Below, piece after piece: positions 42,585 to 51,314 of a DNA stretch of 52,363 bases (its first letter is position 1; every line of letters begins with the position of its first letter). The stretch is from Lachnospiraceae bacterium UBA1759. GTDB taxonomy: Bacteria > Bacillota > Clostridia > Lachnospirales > Lachnospiraceae. The notes beneath the pieces are model-generated. The model searched no databases. It saw only the letters and a list, made by a program, of their open reading frames with translations, and was not told where the DNA came from. The DNA lies in NCBI GenBank assembly GCA_002315555.1, contig DCHF01000053.1:1-52363 (forward strand). Reading direction: 5' to 3'. Made by a program: the position numbers and the translations under genes.

Positions 42585-42655
42585 TGAATTATACGCTTGA
42601 ACACATACTTATCACATCTCATTCATAATTTGTTTTCATATTGTATAAGACGTTT

Positions 42656-42773
42656 TCACAATTGCCCGATATACTGTGTAATGTAAAGATTACAACAGCT
42701 CCGCGAGCGGGCCCCCTGCTTACCGGAGCGCCTAAAAGCTTCGTCCGTTCGGCGGACTGATTATAGATTTTTT
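42656..42773 (+). ncRNA. Candidate structured small RNA (low confidence)
   Basis: Within a 430-bp gene-free stretch, three hairpins follow each other: TGTAAT/ATTACA (42677-42694), GCTCCG/CGGAGC (42698-42729, with an inner AGCGGG/CCTGCT stem) and GTCCG/CGGAC (42743-42757), then T6 at 42768. A weak promoter (TTCATA, 16 bp, TATAAG at 42644-42649) lies upstream. The sequence does not match SRP, 6S, tmRNA or a riboswitch that I know. It could equally be the unstructured leftover of a decayed gene. The strand is a guess from the U-run. Confidence 0.25.
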
Positions 42774-42795
42774 CATTTTTCTCCCCTTTTCGGAC

Positions 42796-42842
42796 CGGCC
42801 CCCCGGCAGATGCATTTTGCAGATGCCCCGGGGCCGTTTCTG
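42796..42842 (+). terminator. GC-rich hairpin upstream of the TauE gene
   Basis: CGGCCCC (42796-42802) pairs with GGGGCCG (42830-42836), continued by GGCA/TGCC across a small internal loop, then TTTCTGTT. It could end a transcript coming from the structured region before it. Confidence 0.4.
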
Positions 42843-42865
42843 TTCGAAATATTAGCCGCGGGGGC

Positions 42866-42894
42866 TTGAACTGTTACCGGAACCCGTCTAAAAT
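42866..42894 (+). promoter_or_regulatory. Sigma-A promoter of the TauE/SafE gene
   Basis: TTGAAC (42866-42871), a 17-bp spacer and TAAAAT (42889-42894), 45 bp before the start codon. Confidence 0.8.
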
Positions 42895-42938
42895 GATATC
42901 ATGATTTACATTTTCCGTTCGGAAAGAAAGTGCATCTT

Positions 42939-43718
42939 ATGATCTATATACTCATTGCAATCGTCTGCTTTATCGCCACACTGACCGGTTCCATCTGCGG
43001 AATGGGCGGCGGCATCATCATTAAACCTGTTCTGGATTCCCTCGGGATCATGGATGCCGCGGTCATCAGTTTCCTTTCGGGCTGTACCGTTCTTGCGATG
43101 TCCGCGTACTCGGTGGCGGAGGTCCGCATCTCCAAAAAGTCGGAGATCGATCCCCTGGTCGGCACGATGCTTGCCATCGGCGCGACCGTGGGCGGTATCC
43201 TCGGGAAGCAGCTGTTCAACATGATCCGTGCCTCCCTGTCCGACACCTCGCTTATCAAACCGATCCAGGCAGTTTGCATGCTGGTACTGACGCTGCTCTG
43301 TCTGATCTATTCCTTCATGAAGTCCCGTGTCAAACCGATGAAGATCACAAACATGCCGCTTTCTGCGGTCATCGGTCTTCTGCTCGGTCTGATATCCGCA
43401 TTCCTCGGCATCGGCGGAGGCCCGGTCAATGTGACCATCCTCTTCCTCCTCTTCTCCATGCAGCCAAAGGAAGCGGCGCAGAACTCCCTGTACATCATTC
43501 TGTTCTGTCAGCTGTTCAGCCTGATCTGGAGCCTGATCACACACACGGTTCCGGCCTTCAGTCTGATGATGCTCGTTCTCATGGCCGCAGCCGGCATCGC
43601 CGGAAGCATTGCCGGACGCCTGATCAACCGCAAAATTGAAAACGGAACAGTAACCATACTGTTCCGCATTCTCATGATCGTTATTATCGGCATCAACATC
43701 TACAACATCATTCGTTGA
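42939..43718 (+). CDS. TauE/SafE-family membrane permease
   Basis: The 259-residue protein has about eight hydrophobic segments in two related halves. Glycine-rich motifs GSICGMGGGIIIKPVLD near residue 17 and SAFLGIGGGPVNVTILF near 152 mark the internal repeat of this family, which exports sulfite, sulfoacetate or related organic anions. The actual substrate is unknown. ATG 42939 was preferred to GTG 42930 because the GGAAAG site is too close to the GTG. It has its own promoter, and its 3' end overlaps the convergent amidase gene by 11 bp. Confidence 0.85.
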   Translation: MIYILIAIVCFIATLTGSICGMGGGIIIKPVLDSLGIMDAAVISFLSGCTVLAMSAYSVAEVRISKKSEIDPLVGTMLAIGATVGGILGKQLFNMIRASLSDTSLIKPIQAVCMLVLTLLCLIYSFMKSRVKPMKITNMPLSAVIGLLLGLISAFLGIGGGPVNVTILFLLFSMQPKEAAQNSLYIILFCQLFSLIWSLITHTVPAFSLMMLVLMAAAGIAGSIAGRLINRKIENGTVTILFRILMIVIIGINIYNIIR

Positions 43719-44367
43719 TCAGCGCATTAATGTCCTCTTTCATCCGAAGCCAGGCCTCTTCATGCTCCACATAGAATTTCGGGCAGTTCTTGCCGGAAAC
43801 ATCGTGGTGGCGGATGACATTGTCCACGGAAAGCCCGTACGTTTTGCAAAGGTCTGCCGTCAGCCGGATGACCGATGCATAGGTCTCCTCGTTGAACTCG
43901 CCGCTCGCATCCGGGTGGCAGACCTCAATGGAGATCGATTCGTAATTTAACGGATAATTCGCATATGCGATCTCCGTCAGCGGGATGCACTGGATCACCT
44001 CGCCCTGAAGGCCGATGATAAAGTGACTGCTCGCTTTCACACCGTCCGGATTGCTCAGTTTGTTGGAAAGATTCTGGAAATAGTTCCGGTTGGCTTCCGC
44101 GCTGGTGCCCGGATTTGCCACATAGTGGATGACGATCTCCTTCACCTCCGGCAGCTTCTCCGCCGGGCGCGAATAAGGATTCCGCGTCAGGTACATTTTC
44201 CGGACATAGTCCGGCGCGCCGTCCTTCCGGTTTCCGTGATGGAGAAAGAAGAACAGGCCTGCACCGACGAGGATCATCAGGATCGACGCCACTAACAGAA
44301 CGATCATTTTTTTCATACGGGCCCGGCTCTTTTCCCGGCCCGTTTTTTTCTTCTTTTGAACTGTCAT
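43708..44367 (-). CDS. Membrane-anchored N-acetylmuramoyl-L-alanine amidase (PGRP/amidase_2)
   Basis: The 219-residue protein has a very basic N-terminus, one membrane segment (about residues 22-44, MIVLLVASILMILVGAGLFF) and an external amidase_2 domain. Zinc-ligand motifs are VIHYVANPG near residue 80 (first His) and IRHHDVSGKNCPKF near 186 (second His, and the Cys/Asp position). It cleaves the bond between muramic acid and L-alanine in peptidoglycan, so it probably serves wall turnover. The start is ATG 44367, 5 nt after GAGG; GTG 44373 is the alternative. It lies downstream of the DUF554 gene on the same strand, with a 62-bp gap. Confidence 0.88.
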   Translation of the reverse strand: MTVQKKKKTGREKSRARMKKMIVLLVASILMILVGAGLFFFLHHGNRKDGAPDYVRKMYLTRNPYSRPAEKLPEVKEIVIHYVANPGTSAEANRNYFQNLSNKLSNPDGVKASSHFIIGLQGEVIQCIPLTEIAYANYPLNYESISIEVCHPDASGEFNEETYASVIRLTADLCKTYGLSVDNVIRHHDVSGKNCPKFYVEHEEAWLRMKEDINALINE

Positions 44368-44429
44368 ATACACCTCATGTCACATCTGTTCAGCCTTTTA
44401 TGCGGAGCTTGCCCCCCGTTTTCCGGTGT

Positions 44430-45152
44430 TTAGTGAATAAGCGGCAGAATATACATCGTCCAGAGATAACTTACCGGCATGACCAGGATCATGGCCGGAA
44501 TCATGTCTGCGATGGGGATCTCCTTGATCTTCATGATGCGGATGCCGGTCGCAAGCAGCAGGAAACCGCCGCATGCGCGGAAATCATTGATCATCGTGGG
44601 AGTCGTGTGCGGATAGATCAGGCCTGCGAGATAGAACATCGCAAGGAAGATCAGCACCTGCGGGATCGAGATGGCCGCAGTGACAAAGCCAAGACTGCAC
44701 GCAAAGATCATGGCGGTAAAAATGTCCAGGATCGACTTGGAAAGCAGAATGGACTGTTCACCGGTCATTCCCGAATCGATGGATCCGTAAATACCCGTAC
44801 CGCTGCAGCAGAACAGAACTAACGCTGTTACAAGAAGGGAACGGTCCTCCTCGCTCATGCCCTTGCTTCCGTTCAGTTTACTGAAGGGCTTTGCAAGCGC
44901 CGTGCCGGCCTTTGCAAAAAGATCGCCCAAATGGATCAGCAGGCCGATGGCCGTTCCGATGATCACGGAGAAGATGACCGCCGGCATGTTCTGCATCAGC
45001 ATGACCGAGCCGATGCCCATTCCGAGCGCACTGACACCGAAGATCAGCGTGAGCCCGTTTTTCAGATTCTCCGGCATTTTATTCTTTAAAAGTGCTCCCA
45101 GAATGCCTCCCACAAGCACGGATGCGGCATTGACTAATACTCCGATCGGCAT
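44430..45152 (-). CDS. DUF554-family integral membrane protein
   Basis: The 240-residue protein has about seven hydrophobic segments rich in Gly and Ala (VLVNAASVLVGGILGALLK at the N-terminus; CCSGTGIYGSIDSGMTG near 115; IPQVLIFLAMFYLAG near 165). This matches the DUF554 family (YdfK/YqgA type), often annotated as possible transporters; function unknown. Start ATG 45152 follows AGGGGAG. It has a strong promoter at 45183-45211. Confidence 0.85.
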   Translation of the reverse strand: MPIGVLVNAASVLVGGILGALLKNKMPENLKNGLTLIFGVSALGMGIGSVMLMQNMPAVIFSVIIGTAIGLLIHLGDLFAKAGTALAKPFSKLNGSKGMSEEDRSLLVTALVLFCCSGTGIYGSIDSGMTGEQSILLSKSILDIFTAMIFACSLGFVTAAISIPQVLIFLAMFYLAGLIYPHTTPTMINDFRACGGFLLLATGIRIMKIKEIPIADMIPAMILVMPVSYLWTMYILPLIH

Positions 45153-45182
45153 ACAATTCTCCCCTATTGTTTCTTCATCTTT

Positions 45183-45211
45183 ATTATACTCCGAAGGAAA
45201 TGAGTTGGCAA
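45183..45211 (-). promoter_or_regulatory. Sigma-A promoter of the DUF554 gene
   Basis: On the minus strand TTGCCA (45211-45206), a 17-bp spacer and TATAAT (45188-45183). The -35 abuts the hairpin at 45212-45235. Confidence 0.8.
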
Positions 45212-45235
45212 GGGCGGTCCACCTGCGGGCCGCCC
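45212..45235 (-). terminator. Hairpin after the fused ABC transporter gene
   Basis: GGGCGGTCC (45212-45220) pairs with GGGCCGCCC (45227-45235). On the minus strand there is one mismatch and no real U-tract, so termination may be incomplete. Confidence 0.4.
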
Positions 45236-45242
45236 CTCTGTT

Positions 45243-48200
45243 TTATTCGCTTCTCAGTGCCGTGACCGGATCCTTCTTGGACGCGCTCGCGGAAGGAATG
45301 ATGCCGGCGATCAAAGTCAGCAGCATACTGATCACCACGAGCAGCAGTGCGACCCAGACCGGAAGCCGGGCACTCAGCGTAGCGATGCCGGTCACCTTGT
45401 GAAGTATGATATTGATCGGAATCGTCAGAAGATAGGTGATGATAACACCCAGAAGTCCCGATGCAAAGCCAATGATGACGGTCTCCGCATTGAACATGCT
45501 GGAGACGTTCTTTTTTGACGCGCCGATGGCACGCAGGATACCGATCTCCTTGGTACGCTCCTGCACGGAGATCAGCGTAATGACACCGATCATGATGGAC
45601 GATACGATCAGTGAGATCGCAACGAAGGCGATCAGAACATAGGTGATCGCGTTGATGATCGTGGTAACGGAGGACATCAGAACGCCGGTGATATCCGTGT
45701 AACTGATCACACGCTCTTCTTCACCAGCTTCCTCTGCCTCGTCGTTGTAGACCTCAATAAACTTCTTGAAGCGGTCCTTCGCTTCAAAGCTTTTCAGATA
45801 AACGGAGATCTGGCTGGGGTCCTCCTCCCGCGCATAGCCGAGGGACAACAGATTGTCGTTATAACTTGCCGTCTTATTCGTCGAATACATGGAGGACATC
45901 AGACGCACCAGATCCTCCTCCGTCATATTGAAAGAGAACGCGTCCTGCATCATTTCCATATTGATGCCCGAACCGCTGTCCGAATTCAGATAATCCTCCA
46001 TGGACGTGCTTCCGCCCATCATGGAGGCAAGGTCGCCGCCCATATCGCTCATCACATCCTGAAGTGCGCTTCCGACAGCCTCAGCCACCTTGCCGATCAC
46101 AATGTTCTTGGCCTGCGGTACCATCAGTACCGCGCCTCCGGCCGATGTAGCCGTCTCCATCAGCGCGCTTTCCGAAAAGTCCGCGACCGCGCCATCCACA
46201 TCATCCGCGGTGATGGGGGCCGTGAGTTCCATCAGCTGGTCGATGACCGCGTCCACGACCGCATCCGTATCCACGGAGGGAAGGGTCACGTCACTTGCAT
46301 CCGGGAGCGTAGCATCGCCCGGAAGGCTCGGAAGTGTGACATCGCTCGGGAGCGTGGGAAGCGTGGGGTCTGCCGCACCGGTGTCCGAAGAGACATCGGC
46401 CGTGGCCGTTTCATCTCCGCCTGCCGCAGTTTCCGCGGTCGTCTCATCTCCGCCTGCTTCCGTGGAAGCGGTGATTTCCTCCACCGTCGTTTCTTCGGAA
46501 GGAAGCGTTTCCTCCGGAGAAGATCCCGTCGGTGCGGTCGTTCCGCCTGAAATGTCCGGAAGGGTGATCTCCCCGCCGTTTCCGGTCATATTTGAGTTTG
46601 CAGCAAGAACATAGCTGCTGATCATAGAGGAAAGCATCGGCTGATAGGTCTCGATCAGTTCGTCATTCGTCAGACCGTACTGTGCGGAAAGACTGCTTAA
46701 AATTGCCTGCGCTTCCGCGGTCTTCAGGTAGTTCTCCGAGACCGAATCCGCTTCCGACACCTTCAGTACCGCTTTTCCGCTGCTGTCCGCATTCTTCTTC
46801 ACATAATCCGAAAGCATGTCCGTTGCCAGCTTCTCAAAGGTATCGGTAAAGGATTTCTCCGCCCCGGTCGTATCGATGGAATCGAGCGATATCGTACTTA
46901 ATGACGCCTCCATCGCAGCCGCCATTTTCTGTGTAATGGCTTCCGTGTCCAGGCCGTCCGTCAGGCTGCTCATATCGTAATCCGGAATCATGTCCGCAAA
47001 AGCTTCCTGCAGCTTCTCTTCATCAAAATCAAACATGGAAACAAAATCCAGACCGTTTTCCGTGGTCTTTTCACCGAATTTGCGGCCGGAGAAAACATCG
47101 GTCTCCGGGTTTTCGATCTGCATGGCAACGATCTGCTCGCCTGCCGCGCGGCCCATCACATACTCGGTAAGCGACGGCAGATAGTTGAAACCGGTGGAAA
47201 GTGCCGACGCGGATACGCCCTCCTTCGGACAGGCGATGCCGGTGATCTTCAGCACCGGGCTCTCCTCATACACCTTCTCCATGTGGGATCCATTATCCGA
47301 CATGTCTTCCCAAAGCCCGTATTCCTCGTTGTAACGGTAGAGGGCTGCATTCGGCACCAGACGGAATTCCAGATTCAGGATCTCGTCATACGTATAGACC
47401 GCCTGACCGTTGTCCGTCACTTCAAAGCTTTCACCATTCATCATGGCCTCGATCATCGAGCTCAGCTGCTTGGGGTCATGCAGGCCGATGGAATACGTGA
47501 TCATATCGGAAATGCTGTTCTTATTGGAAAGGACCAGCAGGATCTCGTTATACGCCTCCGGCATGCGGCCCTGAAGCATGTCATACTGCTCCTCGATCAT
47601 CTTCTCATTGGTCAGCATCTCGTTAAACACGTTCATGGAGTAGAACGAGGACATGAAGCTGGACATCTGAAAATACGACATGAAGCTTGCGGGATTTGCA
47701 CGGAGGATCTCTCCGTTCACATCGCGCGTGTAGATCTGCGGAGTGATGCTGTAATCATACTTGATCGAGTTCACATCCTCATCGATCTCGTCGTAATGCT
47801 CGTCGATGTAGGCCTTGAAGGATCTCAGATCATTGGAGACCACACCGCCGAACATACTGTTCATGACCTGCATTTCGACGAGCTCGCCCTCTCCCGCTTC
47901 CCGCACGCCGGCCATGGAACTTCCCACTCCGGCCATGATCGCGCTGAGGTCGCTGCTCTCCTTCATGATGGTCAGCGGGTAATTGGACAGCGTGTCCTCC
48001 TGCACCGCAGCGATATAGTCCGAGGTGCCCTGCGATACCGCGGAGATCAGTGCGATGCCGATGATACCGATGCTTCCCGCAAAGGATGTGAGCATCGTAC
48101 GGCCGCGCTTGGTAAACAAATTCTTCAGCGACAGGCTGAAGGCCGTCGCGAGCGACATGGAAGCTTTCTTCTGCTTCTTTTTGTTCGCTTCCTTCGCAGC

Positions 48201-48911
48201 GTCTTCCGCGGCGAGTGCCGCCGCTTCCTTTTCGCTGATGGGCATGGAATCCCCGAGGACCGTGCCGTCCATCATACGGATGATGCGCGTGGAGTACTCT
48301 TCCGCGAGCTCCGGATTGTGCGTGACCATGATGACCAGACGGTTTTCGGAAATATTCTTCAGGATCTCCATGACCTGCACGGAGGTCTCGGAGTCCAGGG
48401 CGCCGGTGGGTTCATCGGCTAAAATGATATCGGGGTCGTTGACGATGGCCCGGGCAATGGCCACGCGCTGCATCTGACCGCCGGACATCTGCGCGGGACG
48501 CTTGTTCAACTGATTTCCGAGGCCCACGCTCTCCAGCGCTTCCGTAGCCCTTCTACGCCGCTCGGCCTTGGAGACACCGGACAGTGTCAGCGCAAGTTCC
48601 ACATTCTGCAAGACCGTCTGATGCGGGATCAGGTTGTAGCTCTGGAATACAAAGCCGATGGTATGGTTCCGGTAATCATCCCAGTCGCGGTCCTTGTATT
48701 CCTTTGTGGAGCGGCCGTTGATGAGAAGATCGCCTTCTGTGTAGTGGTCCAGACCGCCGATGATGTTTAGCATCGTCGTTTTTCCGCAGCCGGATTGTCC
48801 CAGGATCGATACGAATTCACTGTTCCGGAATTTCAGGCTCACACCTTTTAATGCACGCACCTCTGTGCCGCCGGCCGGATAGATTTTAACAATATTCTTC
48901 AGTTCAAGCAT
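45243..48911 (-). CDS. Fused MacB/FtsX-type ABC transporter with TLPS-rich extracellular insert
   Basis: The 1222-residue protein has an N-terminal ATPase: Walker A GQSGCGKTT (about 38-46), signature MSGGQMQRVAIARA near 142, Walker B IILADEPTGALD near 163. An FtsX-like permease follows: first helix SIGIIGIALISAVSQG near 285, a very large external domain (about 300-1050), and three C-terminal helices (after 1085), ending KKDPVTALRSE. The family works mechanically in lipoprotein or peptide export, antibiotic resistance or wall-hydrolase control. Residues about 780-887 are Thr/Pro/Glu/Asp-rich low complexity with repeated TLPS units. The start was set at ATG 48911 (MLELKNIVKIYPAGG); an upstream extension is not protein-like. 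It has a strong own promoter. Confidence 0.88.
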   Translation of the reverse strand: MLELKNIVKIYPAGGTEVRALKGVSLKFRNSEFVSILGQSGCGKTTMLNIIGGLDHYTEGDLLINGRSTKEYKDRDWDDYRNHTIGFVFQSYNLIPHQTVLQNVELALTLSGVSKAERRRRATEALESVGLGNQLNKRPAQMSGGQMQRVAIARAIVNDPDIILADEPTGALDSETSVQVMEILKNISENRLVIMVTHNPELAEEYSTRIIRMMDGTVLGDSMPISEKEAAALAAEDAAKEANKKKQKKASMSLATAFSLSLKNLFTKRGRTMLTSFAGSIGIIGIALISAVSQGTSDYIAAVQEDTLSNYPLTIMKESSDLSAIMAGVGSSMAGVREAGEGELVEMQVMNSMFGGVVSNDLRSFKAYIDEHYDEIDEDVNSIKYDYSITPQIYTRDVNGEILRANPASFMSYFQMSSFMSSFYSMNVFNEMLTNEKMIEEQYDMLQGRMPEAYNEILLVLSNKNSISDMITYSIGLHDPKQLSSMIEAMMNGESFEVTDNGQAVYTYDEILNLEFRLVPNAALYRYNEEYGLWEDMSDNGSHMEKVYEESPVLKITGIACPKEGVSASALSTGFNYLPSLTEYVMGRAAGEQIVAMQIENPETDVFSGRKFGEKTTENGLDFVSMFDFDEEKLQEAFADMIPDYDMSSLTDGLDTEAITQKMAAAMEASLSTISLDSIDTTGAEKSFTDTFEKLATDMLSDYVKKNADSSGKAVLKVSEADSVSENYLKTAEAQAILSSLSAQYGLTNDELIETYQPMLSSMISSYVLAANSNMTGNGGEITLPDISGGTTAPTGSSPEETLPSEETTVEEITASTEAGGDETTAETAAGGDETATADVSSDTGAADPTLPTLPSDVTLPSLPGDATLPDASDVTLPSVDTDAVVDAVIDQLMELTAPITADDVDGAVADFSESALMETATSAGGAVLMVPQAKNIVIGKVAEAVGSALQDVMSDMGGDLASMMGGSTSMEDYLNSDSGSGINMEMMQDAFSFNMTEEDLVRLMSSMYSTNKTASYNDNLLSLGYAREEDPSQISVYLKSFEAKDRFKKFIEVYNDEAEEAGEEERVISYTDITGVLMSSVTTIINAITYVLIAFVAISLIVSSIMIGVITLISVQERTKEIGILRAIGASKKNVSSMFNAETVIIGFASGLLGVIITYLLTIPINIILHKVTGIATLSARLPVWVALLLVVISMLLTLIAGIIPSASASKKDPVTALRSE

Positions 48912-48975
48912 GATGTCTCTTTCTTTCCTGTCCTTCCCTGCAAACAGTTTTAACCCTCTTAATGTATTTTCCTTA

Positions 48976-49004
48976 ATTATACCTGAAAGTTTTCGGCACT
49001 TCAA
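48976..49004 (-). promoter_or_regulatory. Sigma-A promoter of the fused ABC transporter
   Basis: On the minus strand TTGAAG (49004-48999), a 17-bp spacer and TATAAT (48981-48976), about 65 bp before the start codon. Confidence 0.8.
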
Positions 49005-49035
49005 TGCAGGACACAGAATGTTCAGAAATAGACAT

Positions 49036-49077
49036 GAAAAAGCCCCTCCTTCCGTCATCCGGAAGGAGGGGCTTTTA
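49036..49077 (-). terminator. Terminator of the MFS operon
   Basis: Perfect 13-bp arms (49041-49053 and 49061-49073, AGCCCCTCCTTCC type) with A- and T-runs on both sides; on the minus strand it follows the MFS gene by 32 bp. Confidence 0.92.
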
Positions 49078-49108
49078 TGTTATTTCAGTAATTTGGGTGA
49101 CTCTTTGA

Positions 49109-50446
49109 TCATCCGCGCTTCTTATAATGCTTCCATGCAAAGAACAGCGGAATGAAGGTCAGAAGGACCAGAATGCTGGATACGCGGAACAGGACATCGT
49201 TCGGAAGGTATTCCTTGATACCGTAGTCGTTCACAACCGCACCGTTCACCTTGATGATCGGGTTACTGATCAGCGGAGCGATGACCATCGGGATCAGGAC
49301 AAAGAACAGAATGCGGATGCCCTCAAACTGGCCGCGGGCATCTTCCGGATACAGCTGCTTGGACCAGACAGTGATAGTCTGAAGGAAGAGCACGTAGCCC
49401 AGGCCCACCAGGAAGATGGAGAACAGCAGGAACGGATTCCAGAGGGTGGTCGGATCGACCGTGCCCGGGTTGACGCCAAAGCCCAGAAGGATCAGACCGA
49501 TGCAGCTGATCACGATTGAAAAAGCGGTCAGCATCGGGGACTTGCCCTTGTTGATCAGGCCGCTTGCGGGGATCGTTGCCAACATGGCCAGCGCCAGTGC
49601 CAGGCCTTCGATGTAGCCCATGATATCGGCGGTGAAGCCGAGGTAATAGATCATGTAGTTTCCGAGATGTGTGAAGTACACATTAAAGGAAATAAAGTAT
49701 ACCGCCAGCGTCAGGTTGACCATAACGAGCTCGCGCTTCTTCAGGTATTCCTTCACATTGAAAATGGAGAAGAACTGGTGCGCGAACGTGCCCTTCACAG
49801 ACGGCTTGAGGTCCGGAGCCTCCTTCATCGTGAACAGACAGACCACACCGAGAAGGATCACGATGCCGCCCATAACGATGAAAAGGCGCATGTAGTTATT
49901 GTCCGCGCCGACCAGGATGCCGCCGAGGACCGTTCCGACGATGGTTCCGAGGACCGGCTGGACCGCGAGCGCCGCGCCCAGCTGGCCGCGGTTCTTGTCG
50001 TCCATATGGTCATTGATCCACGCATTGAAGCCGATGTCGTTACCCATCGATCCGAAGAAGCTCATCACGGCATCCGCCGCAACGACTGCGAACGCGACCG
50101 CGGCAAATGCCTGTGCGTCGGAGGAAAGGTTGCCGCCGAGGAACTGCGTCAGACCGAAGACGATCGTGAAAATACCCCAGAGAATGTAGCCGAAGGCGAT
50201 GAACAGCCGGCGTTTACCGAGACGGTCCGCCACACAGCCGAACAGGAAGGTGGAGATCGTTGTTGTGGTCGCGGAGATCGCGACCATCCAGCTGATGATC
50301 GTGGGATCCTTGGCGATCTTGGTATAAACAAAGGTATTGAACCACTGGTTCTCCATATTCCAGCAAAGCTGGCCCGCAAGGCCCAGGGACCATACCAGCA
50401 TCCAGAAGCCAAAGCCGCTTCCGGCACGTTTCTTTTCGGTGTTCAT
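49109..50446 (-). CDS. MFS transporter
   Basis: The 445-residue protein has twelve predicted membrane segments. The loop between helices 2 and 3 reads GCVADRLGKRRLF, the MFS signature. GFWMLVWSLGLAGQLCWNMENQWFN at the N-terminus and a mid-protein motif FNAWINDHMDDKNRGQLG resemble sugar-type MFS carriers (the glycoside-pentoside-hexuronide/SLC45 side of the superfamily), so sugar or glycoside import is a reasonable guess. Start ATG 50446 follows AAGGAGTTGTC. It is the second gene of an operon with the unknown protein at 50461, 14 bp apart, and lies near a sialidase-like gene. Confidence 0.85.
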   Translation of the reverse strand: MNTEKKRAGSGFGFWMLVWSLGLAGQLCWNMENQWFNTFVYTKIAKDPTIISWMVAISATTTTISTFLFGCVADRLGKRRLFIAFGYILWGIFTIVFGLTQFLGGNLSSDAQAFAAVAFAVVAADAVMSFFGSMGNDIGFNAWINDHMDDKNRGQLGAALAVQPVLGTIVGTVLGGILVGADNNYMRLFIVMGGIVILLGVVCLFTMKEAPDLKPSVKGTFAHQFFSIFNVKEYLKKRELVMVNLTLAVYFISFNVYFTHLGNYMIYYLGFTADIMGYIEGLALALAMLATIPASGLINKGKSPMLTAFSIVISCIGLILLGFGVNPGTVDPTTLWNPFLLFSIFLVGLGYVLFLQTITVWSKQLYPEDARGQFEGIRILFFVLIPMVIAPLISNPIIKVNGAVVNDYGIKEYLPNDVLFRVSSILVLLTFIPLFFAWKHYKKRG

Positions 50447-50460
50447 GACAACTCCTTTAT

Positions 50461-51150
50461 TTATGGTAATTCGGTGATCAGTTCGGTCAATGCAGCGGCA
50501 TCCACGGTCGATGCGCCGTTTTTCGTAAACGGGATGGCATAAATGCTCTGCGGACGTTTTTCAAGCGCTGTGCGGACGAGGGAATGACCATCGACCGCGT
50601 AGGAAGCGATCTCCTCCTGAAGATACAGTTCCCCGCTCGCCGGGTCGTAACACAGTTTTTCCACGAAATGTCCCAGTTCATAAAGGGTCTCGTCTTCCGC
50701 AAGATACAGTCCGATGTCCGTGCCGTTCTCCTTGCTGTAGAAGCCTGCGGCCAAAAATACCCTGCCGGTCTTATCGCGGAAGGCCGCGTAAACAAGACTG
50801 CGAAGGCCGTCGTTCATTTTGGATCCGTAAAGTCCGCGGATCACAGACGCATAGATCTCCTCCCGCGTAAGGCCGCTCATCTCACTGCTCTGACCGGACA
50901 AAACGATGTTTCCTGCCGGTACCGGTACGTCATCGATCTCCACGATCACGTTCTCCTCGCGCACGACCACGCCCTGTGCGTAATCGACCGCCGGTCCCTC
51001 CGTTTTCTCAAAGACCGACGTCCGCTGTACAGCCGGCATCAGATCCGCAACACGAAACGGTTCATATTCTTTTCCTGCGTACATCGCCGTTACGATCGCA
51101 GTCACCGACAGGGCGATCACGATCACATACGGCACGATCCGTCTCAACAC
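50461..51150 (-). CDS. Unknown membrane-anchored extracytoplasmic protein
   Basis: I do not recognise the family. The roughly 229-residue protein has one N-terminal membrane segment (RRIVPYVIVIALSVTAIVTAMY) and then an external region with mixed strands such as AFRDKTGRVFLAAGFYS and DPASGELYLQEEIASYAVDG that looks like part of a beta-propeller. Start choice: the promoter -10 lies at 51193-51198, so the longest frame (TTG 51204) cannot be transcribed in full. GTG 51150, 7 nt after GGAG, is the best start; TTG 51180 is possible. It is the first gene of the operon with the MFS transporter. Confidence 0.6.
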   Translation of the reverse strand: MLRRIVPYVIVIALSVTAIVTAMYAGKEYEPFRVADLMPAVQRTSVFEKTEGPAVDYAQGVVVREENVIVEIDDVPVPAGNIVLSGQSSEMSGLTREEIYASVIRGLYGSKMNDGLRSLVYAAFRDKTGRVFLAAGFYSKENGTDIGLYLAEDETLYELGHFVEKLCYDPASGELYLQEEIASYAVDGHSLVRTALEKRPQSIYAIPFTKNGASTVDAAALTELITELP

Positions 51151-51192
51151 TCCGTTACTCCGTTCTATCGTTTTTATCAAATGTCTTCTATT

Positions 51193-51221
51193 AGTATAAA
51201 GCAAAGCATTTTTATACTCAA
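51193..51221 (-). promoter_or_regulatory. Sigma-A promoter of the unknown-protein/MFS operon
   Basis: On the minus strand TTGAGT (51221-51216), a 17-bp spacer and TATACT (51198-51193). It rules out a start codon upstream of about 51186 for the first gene. Confidence 0.75.
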
Positions 51222-51266
51222 GATGTATCTTTTCTATATTAAAAAAGATTTATGAGCATCATTGAG

Positions 51267-51290
51267 AAAACCGGGCCCTTTCGGAGTCCG
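51267..51290 (-). terminator. Terminator of the sialidase-like gene
   Basis: On the minus strand CGGACTC (51290-51284) pairs with GGGCCCG (51278-51272) with one mismatch and one G-U, followed by GTTTTCTC. It lies 25 bp after the stop codon. Confidence 0.5.
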
Positions 51291-51314
51291 ATCGTTCTCT
51301 GCTTTTCGACAGCT

